Shown one piece after another: positions 5,602 through 5,746 of a stretch of 5,746 nucleotides of DNA. Each line of letters opens with the position of its first letter. The stretch's first letter is position 1. The stretch is from Ignavibacteriales bacterium (GTDB lineage: Bacteria > Bacteroidota > Ignavibacteria > Ignavibacteriales > Melioribacteraceae). Where the stretch lies: contig JALWSN010000311.1 in NCBI GenBank assembly GCA_027080245.1, positions 1 through 5,746 of the forward strand, given 5' to 3'. The notes below the pieces were generated by a model, which was given only the letters and a program-made list of their open reading frames with translations, searched no databases and had not been told where the DNA came from. The position numbers and the translations under genes were made by a program.

Positions 5602-5746
5602 TTGTTTTCCCTTCTTATTTGAGTGCCTTGCGGCGTGTCCAAAAGCGAAATGCCAAGGTTCTTTAGTCCGTCTCTTATTTTATCCGCAAGTTGAAAGTTC
5701 TTCTCCTTTTTTGCCTCGAGCCGTATTTTCACAAGAAGATTAATCC
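5598..5746 (-). CDS. cysS: cysteinyl-tRNA synthetase, C-terminal end only
   Basis: Only the last 48 codons and the TGA stop (5600-5598) are present; the rest lies beyond the right edge. The segment LVKIRLEAKKEKNFQLADK, then IRDGLKNLGISLLDTPQGT, matches the conserved CysS ending (family pattern R-xARxxKdyxxADxIRDxLxxxGIxLeDTPxGT). In the full enzyme this helical end belongs to the anticodon-binding region of a cytoplasmic class I synthetase that charges tRNA-Cys. The stop codon overlaps the next ATG by four bases. The Trp often seen after the final Gly-Thr is replaced here by Gln-Ile. Confidence 0.92.
   Translation of the reverse strand, partial: INLLVKIRLEAKKEKNFQLADKIRDGLKNLGISLLDTPQGTQIRRENK

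Overview
The window is about 5.7 kb of moderately AT-rich bacterial chromosome with every supported gene on the minus strand, so transcription runs from high to low coordinates. It looks like the Ignavibacteria/Bacteroidota-Chlorobi part of the tree: envelope proteins typical of that group (a FadL/PorV-like barrel, a small secreted barrel, a Tyr-rich lipoprotein, a TPR lipoprotein) sit beside housekeeping genes, and the codons favour TTA, AAT and AAA. This placement rests on protein style only and is an inference.

In transcription order the layout is: (1) the last 48 codons of cysteinyl-tRNA synthetase, cysS (5746-5598); (2) a 119-residue membrane-anchored protein with one Ig-like beta domain (5601-5242), overlapping cysS by ATGA; (3) a 255-residue secreted beta-barrel protein (5226-4459), 15 bp further on; (4) a 211-bp gap with a possible promoter; (5) a lipoprotein with a Tyr/Trp-rich middle and an Arg/Ser-rich tail (4247-3309); (6) a FadL-like outer-membrane protein (3275-1830), 33 bp further on; (7) a 212-bp gap with a plausible promoter and a structured leader; (8) the ribosome-assembly GTPase gene rsgA (1617-664), which appears to start on a non-canonical ATC codon; (9) a 135-bp gap with palindromes and phased repeats; (10) a TPR lipoprotein (from 528) that runs off the left edge.

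The genes appear to form three or four transcription units: cysS-Ig anchor-small barrel, lipoprotein-FadL-like barrel, rsgA, and the TPR lipoprotein. The middle genes are all envelope proteins, and the flanking cysS and rsgA are translation genes. There are no RNA genes, mobile elements or CRISPR arrays. I see no clearly new multi-gene system. The two most interesting points are the start region of rsgA (ATC start, good Shine-Dalgarno, two mutually exclusive short hairpins) and the lipoprotein with separate aromatic and arginine blocks.
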